From positions 5,828,001-5,892,000 of the forward strand of contig NZ_CP109027.1 in assembly GCF_036226885.1 (NCBI RefSeq): DNA of 64,000 bases, written 5' to 3'. This DNA comes from Streptomyces sp. NBC_00663. Lineage in GTDB: Bacteria > Actinomycetota > Actinomycetes > Streptomycetales > Streptomycetaceae. The notes beneath the pieces were generated by a model, which saw only the letters and a list, made by a program, of their open reading frames with translations, did no database searches and was not told where the DNA came from. This document shows, piece after piece, positions 34,058 through 43,504 of this stretch (positions within the stretch are counted from its first letter, which is position 1; each line of letters opens with the position of its first letter). The translations under genes were made by a program, and so were the position numbers.

Positions 34058-36939
34058 GTCGACAGACGTAGATCCTTTCCGTTCAGCACCAGGTACACGT
34101 CCGTACGGCCCTTCGCCGCCCGGGACAGGTCGGCGGTCACCGTCTCGTAGGTGTACGGCGACGAGGTGCCGCCGAAGGCCGCCGTGCCGACGAGCGTGCC
34201 GGTCGGGGAGCCGAGCCGTATCTCGACCGCGCCCGCCGCGCCGGACACCTGGGCGGTGAACTGCTCAGCACCGGAACCGAGTTGGGTGTCCGAGAACCTC
34301 AGCCACGCCCTGTCGGTCGCCGCCGCCACCGACGTACCGCGCTCCTTGGACTCGTCGACGAGACGGGTGCCGTCATAGTCGTCGAAGTTCTCGGCGCGGG
34401 TCGTGCGGGTGAGGTCGCGGGCCGGGATGGTCTCGCCGGCGACCTGCCAGGTGGCGCGGGAGCGGATGTCGGTGGAGGAGGAGCCGGCCAGGACGTCGTA
34501 CGTGCCCTTCTCCACCGTCCACTTGGAGCGGGTGACGTCCCAGTGGGCCAGGTCCTTCGGCGCCAGCTTCAGGCGGACCGTCCTGGTCTGGCCCGGCTTC
34601 AGGGAGACCCGCTGGAACGCCTTCAGCTGCTTCAGGGGCTGCTTGTCACGGGAGGTGCGCTGGTGGACGTAGAGCTGGACGACCTCGTCGCCCGCGCGGC
34701 TGCCGGTGTTGGTGACCTTCACCTCGTAGCCGTTCGCCGTCCTGCGCAGGTCGCCGTAGCGGAAGGAGGTGTAGGAGAGGCCGTGGCCGAACGGGTAGAG
34801 GGCCTGGCCCTTGAAGTACTGGTAGGTGCGGTCGGACTTGATGATGTCGTAGTCGAGGATCGAGGGGAGGTCGGCCGCGGAGCGGTACCAGGTCTGGGTG
34901 AGGCGGCCGGAGGGGTTGGCGTCGCCGTAGAGGAGGTCCGCCAGGGCGTTGCCGGTCTCCTGGCCCGCGTGGGAGGTCCACAGGAGTGCCGGGACCTCCT
35001 GCTGGAGGGCGCCGAGCGTGGTCGGGTAGCTGTTCTCCACCACCACGACCGTGTTCGGGTTGGCCTTGCGGACCGCCCTGACCAGGGCTTCCTGTGCCGG
35101 GGCCAGGCTCATGTCGGTGCGGTCGTGGGCCTCACGGCCGTTGATCGACGGGTTGGAGCCGACCACGACCACGGCAGCGTCCTTGCCCTTCACCGCGGCC
35201 GCGGCCTCGTCGACACCGCTGCGGACGACGTCCTTCGTGTAGTGCGCGGCGGCGTCCTTCGCGACCAGGCCGAGAGTGCCGTCGCTGCCGGTCGGGCCGA
35301 GGTAGACCGGGTTGCTCCACCAGGACTCCTCGGTCTCGTAACCCGCGTAGCGCAGTAGATAGCTGCCGTCGGCCTGCTGCTCCAGCTTGAACTGCTGCTG
35401 GACGTACCAGCCGCCCGGCTGCGCCTGGTCGTCGGCGAATCCGGACCAGTTGTAGCCGACGTACTTGCCGCTGGCCGCCGAGCGCAGTGTCACCACGCCC
35501 CCGCCCCAGTCGAGGACGTCGAACTGCGTCTGGGTACCGGGGCTTTGGGCGCTCTCCTTGAGCAGGGCGTCGCCGGTGGTGACGTACTTGCCGGTCGTCG
35601 TGTTCCTCAGCGCGATGCGGTCGACGCCTTCGCTGCTGGTTACGTCGGTGCCGAGCTTGGCCGCGATGCCCTCGGCCGGGGTGACGGCGTAGGGGAGGGA
35701 GCCGGAGTACCAGTCGGTGTACAGGGTGTCGGCGAGGGGGCCGACCACGGCCACGTCCTTCTGCGACTTCTTCAGCGGCAGTGTGTGCGCCTGGTTCTTG
35801 AGCAGCACCGCGCCCTCGGTCGCCGCCTCGCGCGCGAGGCGCTGATGGGCCGGGCTGTTGATGACGGACTTGTCGAGCGCGCCGTACGTGCCGCCGCCCG
35901 GGTCGAACTCGCCGAGGCGGACCCGGACGGACAGGATGTGCCCGGCCGCGTCGTCGACGTCCGATTCCTTCAACAGGCCCTTGTCCAAAGCCGACTTGAC
36001 GGCGCCGGTCGTCACCGACGAGTCCGCGTTGTTGTCCGTGAAGCTGTCGATGCCGGCCTTGATCGCCGCCGCGTCGCCCTCGACGACGCTGGGGTAGTAC
36101 CGCTGGTCGCCGGGGAGGTTGCCGGGCGCGAAGGCGTCGGTGACGTTCAGGAGGTCGTACGAGGACCAGTCGCGCACGACCTCGTCCAGGTCCGGGTTCA
36201 CCGTGTTGGGGCGGCCGTTGACGAGGTTGTACGACGACATCACGCCGGTCGCCGCGTCCGCCTCGAGCGCGGGCTTGAACGCCGCCTCGTCGTACTCCTT
36301 CGCCACGCGCGGGCGCAGGTCGGAGGAGGTGGTGGTGCGGTGGTACTCGTTGTTGTTGGCGAGGTAGTGCTTCAGCGTCGGCGCCGTCTTCAGGTGGTCC
36401 GGGTCGCCGCCGGTCAGGCCCTCGCCGTACGCGGTCGAGAGCGCGCCGGTCAGTTCGGGGTCCTCGCTGTAGCCCTCCTCGTTGCGGCCCCAGCGCGGGT
36501 CGCGGAGCAGGTTCACCACGGGCGCCCAGAGGTTGAGGCCCCAGCCCTCGGGGCGTTCCTGCTGGAAGCCGCGGGCCTCGTCGCCGACCGCCGAGCCGAC
36601 CTGCTCCATCAGGGCCGGGTCCCAGCTGGAGGCCAGGCCTATGGCCTGCGGGAAGACGGTGGTCTCGCCGAGCCAGGCGACGCCGTGCAGGGCCTCGGTG
36701 CCGGTGCGGAAGGGCTGGATGCCGAGGCGGGGGATCGCGGGCTGGTACTGGTGGAGGAGGGAGATCTTCTCGTCGAGGGTCAGCCGGTCCAGGAGGTCCT
36801 CGACGCGTTGGTCGACGGAGAGGGCCGGGTCGCGGAAGGGGTAGGCGGCGCTGTGTGCGGGGACGGTGGCACCGAGACCCGCGATCAGGGCCAGCGCCAC
36901 CACGAGCGTGGATCTACGTCTCTTCTTGCTGCCTCTCAT
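34042..36939 (-). CDS. Secreted glycoside hydrolase family 3 with carbohydrate-binding domain
   Basis: A 965-residue exported beta-glycosidase (glucosidase or xylosidase). Order: signal peptide (about 1-30); GH3 N-terminal barrel with RTGTEALHGVAW, GWGLNLWAPVVNLLRDPRWGRNEEGYSED and probable nucleophile Asp in LLNVTDAFAPG; GH3 C-terminal domain interrupted by a beta-trefoil/fascin-like stretch (RNTTTGKYVTTGDALL); a fibronectin-like domain; and a C-terminal CBM6-like module. ATG 36939 (MRGSKKRRRS) gives a normal signal peptide. It is the last gene of a sugar-uptake and cleavage operon, 44 bp after the LacI stop. Extracellular cleavage could supply the oligosaccharides imported by the upstream transporter. 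Confidence 0.88.
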   Translation of the reverse strand: MRGSKKRRRSTLVVALALIAGLGATVPAHSAAYPFRDPALSVDQRVEDLLDRLTLDEKISLLHQYQPAIPRLGIQPFRTGTEALHGVAWLGETTVFPQAIGLASSWDPALMEQVGSAVGDEARGFQQERPEGWGLNLWAPVVNLLRDPRWGRNEEGYSEDPELTGALSTAYGEGLTGGDPDHLKTAPTLKHYLANNNEYHRTTTSSDLRPRVAKEYDEAAFKPALEADAATGVMSSYNLVNGRPNTVNPDLDEVVRDWSSYDLLNVTDAFAPGNLPGDQRYYPSVVEGDAAAIKAGIDSFTDNNADSSVTTGAVKSALDKGLLKESDVDDAAGHILSVRVRLGEFDPGGGTYGALDKSVINSPAHQRLAREAATEGAVLLKNQAHTLPLKKSQKDVAVVGPLADTLYTDWYSGSLPYAVTPAEGIAAKLGTDVTSSEGVDRIALRNTTTGKYVTTGDALLKESAQSPGTQTQFDVLDWGGGVVTLRSAASGKYVGYNWSGFADDQAQPGGWYVQQQFKLEQQADGSYLLRYAGYETEESWWSNPVYLGPTGSDGTLGLVAKDAAAHYTKDVVRSGVDEAAAAVKGKDAAVVVVGSNPSINGREAHDRTDMSLAPAQEALVRAVRKANPNTVVVVENSYPTTLGALQQEVPALLWTSHAGQETGNALADLLYGDANPSGRLTQTWYRSAADLPSILDYDIIKSDRTYQYFKGQALYPFGHGLSYTSFRYGDLRRTANGYEVKVTNTGSRAGDEVVQLYVHQRTSRDKQPLKQLKAFQRVSLKPGQTRTVRLKLAPKDLAHWDVTRSKWTVEKGTYDVLAGSSSTDIRSRATWQVAGETIPARDLTRTTRAENFDDYDGTRLVDESKERGTSVAAATDRAWLRFSDTQLGSGAEQFTAQVSGAAGAVEIRLGSPTGTLVGTAAFGGTSSPYTYETVTADLSRAAKGRTDVYLVLNGKDLRLSTFSLR

Positions 36940-36983
36940 CGTTCGGCTCCTTCGGGTAGGGCCTTGCGCCAACAGGGGTCATC

Positions 36984-37994
36984 TCAGGGCGTGTTCCTCG
37001 GTGCCGTGCTCGCGCGTTCCGTCATCCGGGGCGGCAGCAGCGTGGCCTCGGGCACGGCCTTGGCATCGAGCTTGCGCATCAGCAGCTCCACGGCCCGCTC
37101 GCCCACCTCGGCCGAGGGCAGGGCGACCGAGGTGATCGGGACGCGGAGGTTCGCGGCGAGTTCGTCCGGGCAGATGGCGGTGACCGACAGGTCGGCGGGG
37201 ACGCGCAGCCCGAGCTGCTCGAAGGCGTCGACGAGCGGCTCCAGGATCGCCTCGTTGTGGACCACGATCCCGGTCAACGCGGGCTGTTCGCGCAGGAGTT
37301 GCCCGGCGACCTCGCGGGCGGCGGCGGGCGTCGCCTCGCAGGGGTGGACGGAGGAGACGAGGCGGCCCCGGTCCGCGGCGGCGGTGAAGCCCTGGACCAC
37401 CCGCTGGGCGAACGCGGTCTGGCGGACGTAGACCTCCGGTGGTGAGCCGACCAGGGCGACCACCCGATGTCCCAGCCGGGCCAGATGTTCCACGCACGCC
37501 TCGCCGGCCGCCCTGAAGTCGAGGTCGATGCAGGTGAGGCCGTCGGCGTCGGCGGGGAAGCCGATCATCACCGAGGGGCGCTCCAGGGCGCGCAGCAACG
37601 GCGGCCGGGGGTCGTCGAGTTGGACGTCCATGACGACGAACCCGTCCACCAGTGCGGAGTCGGCGACCCTTCTGAGGCCGTCCTCGCCCTCCTCCTGGGT
37701 CAGCAGCAGCACATCGTGGTCGTGGCGCCGGGCCGTGGTCACCACCGACACGGCGAACTGCATCACCACGGGGACGTGGATGCCGGTCCGTAAGGGCACG
37801 ACGAGGGCGAGCACATTGGATCTACTGCTGGCCAGGGCGCGGGCGCCCGCGTGCGGGCGGTAGCCGAGTTCGCGGATGGACGCCTCGACCCGCCGCCGGG
37901 TCTCCTCGGAGATGGGGCGCTTGCCGCTGAGCGCGTAGGACACGGTGCTGGGGGAGACGCCGGCGTGCCGGGCGACGTCCGTGATCTTCACCAT
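36984..37994 (-). CDS. LacI-family transcriptional repressor
   Basis: A 336-residue repressor with an N-terminal LacI HTH (KITDVARHAGVSPSTVSYALSGKRPISEETRRRV) and hinge helix, then a periplasmic-binding-protein-like sensor domain. The ATG overlaps the stop of the upstream GH31 gene by one base (TGATG), so the repressor is translated as part of the operon. Two tandem 18-bp palindromes upstream of the first operon gene are the likely binding sites. The inducer is presumably the imported oligosaccharide. Confidence 0.93.
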   Translation of the reverse strand: MVKITDVARHAGVSPSTVSYALSGKRPISEETRRRVEASIRELGYRPHAGARALASSRSNVLALVVPLRTGIHVPVVMQFAVSVVTTARRHDHDVLLLTQEEGEDGLRRVADSALVDGFVVMDVQLDDPRPPLLRALERPSVMIGFPADADGLTCIDLDFRAAGEACVEHLARLGHRVVALVGSPPEVYVRQTAFAQRVVQGFTAAADRGRLVSSVHPCEATPAAAREVAGQLLREQPALTGIVVHNEAILEPLVDAFEQLGLRVPADLSVTAICPDELAANLRVPITSVALPSAEVGERAVELLMRKLDAKAVPEATLLPPRMTERASTAPRNTP

Positions 37995-40243
37995 CAGCCC
38001 AGCTCCAGCGAGAGGAAGCCGGTGCCCGTCCGCGCCCGCGCGGTCCGCTCCCCGGCGGCCAGCGCCCAGGGCGCCGACGGATCGCTGCACGAGGCCCGCA
38101 GGGTGTCCCCTTCGCGTACGACGGTGAAGGCGACCTCCCCGACCCGCACCACCACCCGGTCGCCCCGCCGCAGCCGGTAGGCGTGCAGGGTCACCCCGTC
38201 GGCGTGGTCGTAGTCGGGCCGGTCGGCCGCCGCGCCCACCGGGATCACCGCACCGGGCCTGACCAGCAGCGGCACGCTCTGGAAGCCGTGCTTCTCACGC
38301 ACCCAGCGCGGCCCGGTCACCGTCTCGCCGCCGACGAGGTGGGTCCAGGTGCCCTCGGGCACGTAGTACGCCACCTCCCCGTCGTCGGAGAACACCGGCG
38401 CCACCAGCAGGTCGGGGCCGAGCATGTACTGCCGCTCCAGATGCGCGCACCCGGGGTCGTCCGGGAACTCCAGGACCATGGCCCGCATGACGGGCGTGCC
38501 CTCGGCGTGGGCGGTGCGGGCGGCCTCGTACAGGTAGGGCATGAGGCTGAGCTTGAGCCGGGTGAAGTGCCGCAGCACGTCCACCGATTCCTCGTCGAAG
38601 AGCCACGGGACGCGGTAGGAGGAGCTGCCGTGCAGCCGGCTGTGGGAGGACAGCAGGCCGAACGCCAGCCACCGCTTGAACAGGGCGGGGCTCGGCGTGC
38701 CCTCGAAGCCGCCGATGTCATGGCTCCAGAAGCCGAAACCGGAGAGCCCGAGGGAGAGCCCGCCCCGCAGCGACTCGGCCATCGACTCGTACGTCGCCTC
38801 GCAGTCGCCGCCCCAGTGCACCGGGAACTGCTGGCTACCGGCCGTCGCCGAACGGGCGAAGACGACCGCCTCCTCCTCGCCGCGGTGCTTGCGCAGCACG
38901 TCGAAGACCGTGCGGTTGTAGAGGTACGAGTAGTAGTTGTGCATCCGCTCCGGGTCCGAGCCGTCGGCCCAGGCCACGTCGGTGGGCACCCGCTCGCCGA
39001 AGTCCGTCTTGAAGCAGTCCACGCCCTGGGAGAGCAGGACCTCCAGCTTGCCCGCGTACCAGTCGCGGGCGGCCGGGGAGGTGAAGTCGACCAGCGCCAT
39101 GCCCGGTTGCCACAGATCCCACTGCCAGACACTGCCGTCGGGCCGCTTCAGCAGATGCCCGAGCGCCTTGCCCTCGGCGAACAGCGGGGAGCGCTGGGCG
39201 ATGTACGGGTTGATCCACACGCTGACCCGCAGCCCCCGCGCCCGCAGCCGGGACAGCATGCCCGCCGGGTCGGGGAAGACCCGCGGGTCCCACTGGAAGT
39301 CGCACCAGTTGAACTCGCGCATCCAGAAACAGTCGAAGTGGAAGACGGAGAGCGGCAGTTCACGCTCCCGCATGCCCTCGATGAACGAGGTCACCGTCTC
39401 CTCGTCGTAGGACGTCGTGAAGGACGTCGACAGCCACAGCCCGAACGACCAGGCGGGCGGCAGCGCCGGTCGGCCGGTGAGAGCCGTGTACTTGCGCAGG
39501 ATGTCCTTGGGGTCCGGGCCGTGGATGACGTAGTACGTCAACTGCTGGGCCTCGGCGCTGAACTGCACCCTCGACACCGCCTCCGAGCCGACCTCGAAGG
39601 AGACCTTGCCCGGGTGGTCGACGAAGACGCCGTAGCCCGCGTCGGTGAGATAGAACGGGACGTTCTTGTAGGCCTGTTCGGTGGCCGTGCCGCCGTCGGC
39701 GTTCCAGATGTCGACGACCTGGCCGTTCTTGACGAGCGGGCCGAAGCGTTCCCCGAGGCCGTAGACCGAGGTGCCGACGGTGAGGTTCAGCTGCTCGCGC
39801 AGATAGTGGGCGCCGTCCGTGTCGCGCATGATGCCCATGCCCTTGGGGCCGCTGCTCGTCAGCGTCCTGCCGTGCGCCAGGAAGTCGACGTGCCAGGGGC
39901 CGGTGCGGGCCACCCGGACCGACAGGGTGCCGGAGGTGAGGGTCGCGTGCTCCTCGTCGTACTCGGTGTGGGCGGAGAACTCCTCCTTGGTGACCTCGAA
40001 CCGGGGGCCGCGGGGCTGCTCGCCCTGGAAGTGGGTGAAGGTGAGGCCGATGACGTCGGGCATCGGGGCGTGGGCGCTGATCGTCACGACCGGTCCCTTC
40101 AGCAGGTCGCCGCGGTGGCGGATGGGCTGCGTGGGCGCGTGGATCTCCAGCGCGCCCTCGCCGGCGGTGACGTCGAGGACCTCGACCGGGTGGGCCGCGG
40201 TGACGCCTTCGCGGAGCAGCCAGTAGCCGTCGGTGAACTTCAT
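37994..40243 (-). CDS. GH31 alpha-xylosidase (YicI-like)
   Basis: A 749-residue cytoplasmic retaining glycosidase removing alpha-xylosyl residues. The nucleophile Asp414 lies in KTDFGERVP, matching Asp416 of E. coli YicI, and the FHFDCFWMREFNWCDFQWDPRVFPDP stretch is characteristic of alpha-xylosidases rather than alpha-glucosidases. No signal peptide, consistent with intracellular action after uptake. ATG 40243 is preceded by GGGG; it follows the permease gene after 11 bp and is coupled to lacI downstream. Confidence 0.92.
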   Translation of the reverse strand: MKFTDGYWLLREGVTAAHPVEVLDVTAGEGALEIHAPTQPIRHRGDLLKGPVVTISAHAPMPDVIGLTFTHFQGEQPRGPRFEVTKEEFSAHTEYDEEHATLTSGTLSVRVARTGPWHVDFLAHGRTLTSSGPKGMGIMRDTDGAHYLREQLNLTVGTSVYGLGERFGPLVKNGQVVDIWNADGGTATEQAYKNVPFYLTDAGYGVFVDHPGKVSFEVGSEAVSRVQFSAEAQQLTYYVIHGPDPKDILRKYTALTGRPALPPAWSFGLWLSTSFTTSYDEETVTSFIEGMRERELPLSVFHFDCFWMREFNWCDFQWDPRVFPDPAGMLSRLRARGLRVSVWINPYIAQRSPLFAEGKALGHLLKRPDGSVWQWDLWQPGMALVDFTSPAARDWYAGKLEVLLSQGVDCFKTDFGERVPTDVAWADGSDPERMHNYYSYLYNRTVFDVLRKHRGEEEAVVFARSATAGSQQFPVHWGGDCEATYESMAESLRGGLSLGLSGFGFWSHDIGGFEGTPSPALFKRWLAFGLLSSHSRLHGSSSYRVPWLFDEESVDVLRHFTRLKLSLMPYLYEAARTAHAEGTPVMRAMVLEFPDDPGCAHLERQYMLGPDLLVAPVFSDDGEVAYYVPEGTWTHLVGGETVTGPRWVREKHGFQSVPLLVRPGAVIPVGAAADRPDYDHADGVTLHAYRLRRGDRVVVRVGEVAFTVVREGDTLRASCSDPSAPWALAAGERTARARTGTGFLSLELG

Positions 40244-40254
40244 GTGGGGGGTCC

Positions 40255-41079
40255 TTACTTCACGGCTCCCACGGCGATGCCGCGGGTGAGCGTGCGCTGG
40301 AAGAGGAGGAAGAACACGATCGCGGGCAGCACGCCCAGCAGGGCGGCCGCGTTGGTCATGGTGGCGTCCATCAGCCGCTGGCCCTGGAGGACGCCGAGGG
40401 CCACCGACACCGTCTGGTTGTCGTTGGAGATCAGCATGACCAGGGGGAGCAGGAACTCGTTCCAGGTCCAGATGAAGAAGAACACCATCAGCACCCCGAG
40501 CGTGGGGCGGCTGACGGGGACGACGATCCGCCACAGCACCTGCCACTTGCTCGCGCCGTCGATCTTCGCGGCCTCGATGATCTCCCGGGGGAACTGGCCG
40601 AGGACGGAGGAGAGCAGATACGTGCCGAACGCCGCCTGGATGACGGTAAAGACGATGATCACGCTCAGCCTCGTGTCGTAGAGGCCCGCCTCCTTGCTCA
40701 GGTAGTAGATCGGGTAGACCAGCGCCTCCTGCGGCAGCATGTTCGCCAGCACGAAGAAGGCGAGGACCCAGGGACGGCCCTTGATCCGGCCGATGCCGAT
40801 CGCGTACGCGTTGAGGATCGACAGCACCACCGCGAGGACCGCCACCGCGCCGCTGATCAGCACGGAGTTGAACAGCTTCTGCGCGTAGTCCACGCGCTCC
40901 CAGAAGTCCTTCAGGCCGTCGAGATAGAGACCGTCGGGGAGGCTGAGCGGGCCGTTCTGGCTGTACTCCGCCGGGGACTTGAAGGCGTTGAGGGTGACGA
41001 TCAGAAACGGCACGATCATGAAGAGGGCCGCGACGCACAGGGCGGCCAGCACCGGGTAACGGCGGAGCGCTCTGCTCAT
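40255..41079 (-). CDS. Sugar ABC transporter permease (MalG-type)
   Basis: A 274-residue CUT1 permease with six membrane segments and EAA loop EAAKIDGASKWQVLWRIVVPVSRP. The ATG overlaps the stop of the preceding permease gene (ATGA). Part of the alpha-xyloside island; the ATPase is not encoded locally. Confidence 0.94.
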   Translation of the reverse strand: MSRALRRYPVLAALCVAALFMIVPFLIVTLNAFKSPAEYSQNGPLSLPDGLYLDGLKDFWERVDYAQKLFNSVLISGAVAVLAVVLSILNAYAIGIGRIKGRPWVLAFFVLANMLPQEALVYPIYYLSKEAGLYDTRLSVIIVFTVIQAAFGTYLLSSVLGQFPREIIEAAKIDGASKWQVLWRIVVPVSRPTLGVLMVFFFIWTWNEFLLPLVMLISNDNQTVSVALGVLQGQRLMDATMTNAAALLGVLPAIVFFLLFQRTLTRGIAVGAVK

Positions 41080-42023
41080 GACCGGTCCTCCTCGCGGGTC
41101 TGGAGCCTGAGCCCGATCAGGGACAGCGCCAGGATGATGACGGTGAGCACGGTGGAGATCGCCGCGCCATAACCGACCTGCGTCTTCTCGAAGAACGTGG
41201 TGAAGGAGAAGTACGACGGGACGTCCGTCGCGCCGCCCGGGCCGCCCTTCGTCAGGACGTACACCGCGCCGAACACCTTCAGCGCGGCGATCGTGCACCA
41301 GGTCAGCACCACGTAGATCTCCGGGCGGATCTGCGGCAGCGTGATGTGCCAGAACCGTCGCCACCAGCCGGCCCCGTCCAGCTCGGCCGCCTCGTACAAC
41401 TGCGGGTCCACGCGCTGGAGTCCGGCCATGAAGACGACCAGCGGGAAGCCGAGCTGCACCCACACCATCACGCCCATCACGCTGTAGAGCGCGATGTCCG
41501 GGTCGCCGAGCCAGTCCTGCTGCCAGGAGGACAGGCCGACGGCCTTGAGCAGTGCGTTGAGCGAGCCGTTGTCGGGGGCGAGGATCCAGCTCCACACGAT
41601 GCCCGCGACCGCGATCGGCAGCACCTGGGGGAGGTAGAAGCAGGCGCGCAGGACCGCGGTGACCCGGCTGCCGAAGTGCTTGCCGACGTAGTCGAACAGG
41701 GCGGCGGCCAGGACCAGTCCGACCGCTGTCGGTACGGCCGCCATCGCGACGACCATGAACAGACTGTGCCGGAACGACGCCCAGAACTCGGAGTCGTCCA
41801 TCAGCTCGCGGTAGTTGGCGAGCCCGGTCCAGTCGGGGGAGCCCACACCCTGCCAGTCGGTGAAGCCGACGTACGTGTTCATCAGGAACGGGACGATGAT
41901 CACGGCCAGGAAGGCGAGCACACCGGGGAGCAGGAAGAGGGCGTAGGAGTCGCGGGGGCGGCGAGGATGACCGGCCTGTGCCGCCTTGCCGGTCACCCCG
42001 CGCTTCTCGACGGTCACCGTCAT
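41076..42023 (-). CDS. Sugar ABC transporter permease (MalF-type)
   Basis: A 315-residue CUT1 permease of normal length, unlike the enlarged homologue at 14523-15875. It has six membrane segments and EAA loop EAAELDGAGWWRRFWHITLPQIRP. Its ATG overlaps the stop of the binding-protein gene by 4 bp. Confidence 0.94.
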   Translation of the reverse strand: MTVTVEKRGVTGKAAQAGHPRRPRDSYALFLLPGVLAFLAVIIVPFLMNTYVGFTDWQGVGSPDWTGLANYRELMDDSEFWASFRHSLFMVVAMAAVPTAVGLVLAAALFDYVGKHFGSRVTAVLRACFYLPQVLPIAVAGIVWSWILAPDNGSLNALLKAVGLSSWQQDWLGDPDIALYSVMGVMVWVQLGFPLVVFMAGLQRVDPQLYEAAELDGAGWWRRFWHITLPQIRPEIYVVLTWCTIAALKVFGAVYVLTKGGPGGATDVPSYFSFTTFFEKTQVGYGAAISTVLTVIILALSLIGLRLQTREEDRS

Positions 42024-43315
42024 TGCTTCGGCGCGCCCTTGTCGTACGCGTCCTGGAGGGCGTCGAGATAGCCGTCCGGCTTCTCGCTGTCGGTGATCAG
42101 CTTCTGGGTCTGGGAGACGAGGACGTCATAGAAGCCGGGCACCGGCCAGTCGGGGTAAAACGCCAGGCCGTCGCGCTGGGAGAGGGTGTTGAAGTTGTCG
42201 ATGAGCGCCTTCGACCTCGGGTCGGTGATCGCGCTGGCGTCCGCGGCGACCGGGACACCGCCCTTGTTGCCGAGCAGGTTCTGGATCTTCTTCGACATGG
42301 TGATGTCGATGAAGTCGTAGGCCAGTTCCTTGTTCTTGGCGCCCTTCGGGACCACCCACAGGTTGCCGCCGGAGCCGAGGGTCATGTTCGAGTCGGGCCA
42401 CAGGAAGGTGCCCCAGTCGAACTTCGCCTCGTCGACGAAGCGGCCGTACCACCAGCTGCCGGAGAAGAAGACCGGCGCCTTGCCCTGGAGGAAGGAGACG
42501 CCCGCGTCCTCGGCCTTGGTGCTGGAGGAGGTCTTACTGATGTAGCCCTTCTTCACCCAGTCGGCATAGGTCTCGGCGGCGTACGTCCAGGCCGCGTCGT
42601 GGAAGTCGGTCTTGCCCTTGTACAGCTCGTACGAGTCCACCCAGGCGCGGTCCGCCTTCGACAGGGCGAGCTGGTACAGGTACTGCTGGGCCGGGTACTC
42701 GGCGCCCGCGTTGGCCAGCGGGGTGACCTTGTTCTGGACGAACTTGTCCATCGCGGCGGTCAGTTCGTCGAACGTCTTCGGCTCGGCGATCCCGTACTTC
42801 TTGAACAGGTCCTTGTTGTAGAACACCATCGTGTACTCGGCGTAGTTGGGCACTCCGTACCACTTGCCGGAGCCCATCACCCCGTTGGTGTCGTACATGC
42901 TGGTGGTGCGGACACTCGCGCTGAGCTTCTTGTCCCAGCCGCGGGCCGTGGCCTCCTGGGTGAGGTCGGTGAGAAGACCCTGCTTGGACAGCAGCCCCGC
43001 CGTCGCGTTGCCCTTGTTGTACTCCATGACGTCGGGCGCGTCGGAGGAGTTGAGGACCATCGGAGCGGTCTTCTGGATCTGCTCGAAGCCCTTCTCCTCG
43101 AACTCCACCTTCACGCCCGGGTGGGTGGCCTTGAACTCCTTGACCGCCTCGTTCCAGGCCTGCCCCATCGCGCTGTTCGGGGCTTCGTAGTGCCACAGCT
43201 TGAGTGTCTTGCCGTCTCCTGAGGACCCGCTGTCGGAGTCCCCGCAGGAGGTCAGGAGCAGTGCTCCGGCGGCGAGCACCGCCGTCGCCACCACGCGCCT
43301 TCGTGCCGTCAACAT
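42020..43315 (-). CDS. Sugar ABC transporter substrate-binding lipoprotein
   Basis: A 431-residue CUT1 solute-binding lipoprotein with lipobox LTSC, then LKLWHYEAPNSAMGQAWNEAVKEF and Trp/Tyr-rich sugar-contacting stretches (FFSGSWWYGRF, YAEYTMVFYNKDLFKKYG). First gene of the six-gene island. Given GH31 and GH3 partners, xyloglucan-derived or other xylosylated oligosaccharides are the likely ligands (inference). Confidence 0.93.
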   Translation of the reverse strand: MLTARRRVVATAVLAAGALLLTSCGDSDSGSSGDGKTLKLWHYEAPNSAMGQAWNEAVKEFKATHPGVKVEFEEKGFEQIQKTAPMVLNSSDAPDVMEYNKGNATAGLLSKQGLLTDLTQEATARGWDKKLSASVRTTSMYDTNGVMGSGKWYGVPNYAEYTMVFYNKDLFKKYGIAEPKTFDELTAAMDKFVQNKVTPLANAGAEYPAQQYLYQLALSKADRAWVDSYELYKGKTDFHDAAWTYAAETYADWVKKGYISKTSSSTKAEDAGVSFLQGKAPVFFSGSWWYGRFVDEAKFDWGTFLWPDSNMTLGSGGNLWVVPKGAKNKELAYDFIDITMSKKIQNLLGNKGGVPVAADASAITDPRSKALIDNFNTLSQRDGLAFYPDWPVPGFYDVLVSQTQKLITDSEKPDGYLDALQDAYDKGAPKQ

Positions 43316-43379
43316 CCCGTGCCTCCAGGGGAGTCGGAGCCGGATGGTGCTTCGGATCGTTCGTGCGCCGTGCTCGGTG

Positions 43380-43420
43380 CGTCGAACCGTTTCGACGACT
43401 TACGTCGAAGCGCTTCGACG
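43380..43420. promoter_or_regulatory. Two tandem LacI-type operators
   Basis: CGTCGAAGCGCTTCGACG (43403-43420) is a perfect 18-bp palindrome. CGTCGAACCGTTTCGACG (43380-43397) is the same site with one mismatched pair. Their centres are 23 bp apart, about two helical turns. They lie 65 bp upstream of the binding-protein start and 85 bp upstream of the divergent P450 gene. Confidence 0.85.
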
Positions 43421-43504
43421 GGGGAAGGTATGTGGGGGCTGTGAGTGAGTCAATGGCTCGCGCGAGAATTGCCGGGATCGCGATCGCCGGGAGCGGGAGA
43501 CGAC

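Noticed and set aside
42150..42170. Apparent TTA codons on the minus strand (for example near 42157, 40650, 41170)
   Set aside because: Checked in frame: each spans two codons (such as TTT TAC), so they are not bldA-dependent codons.
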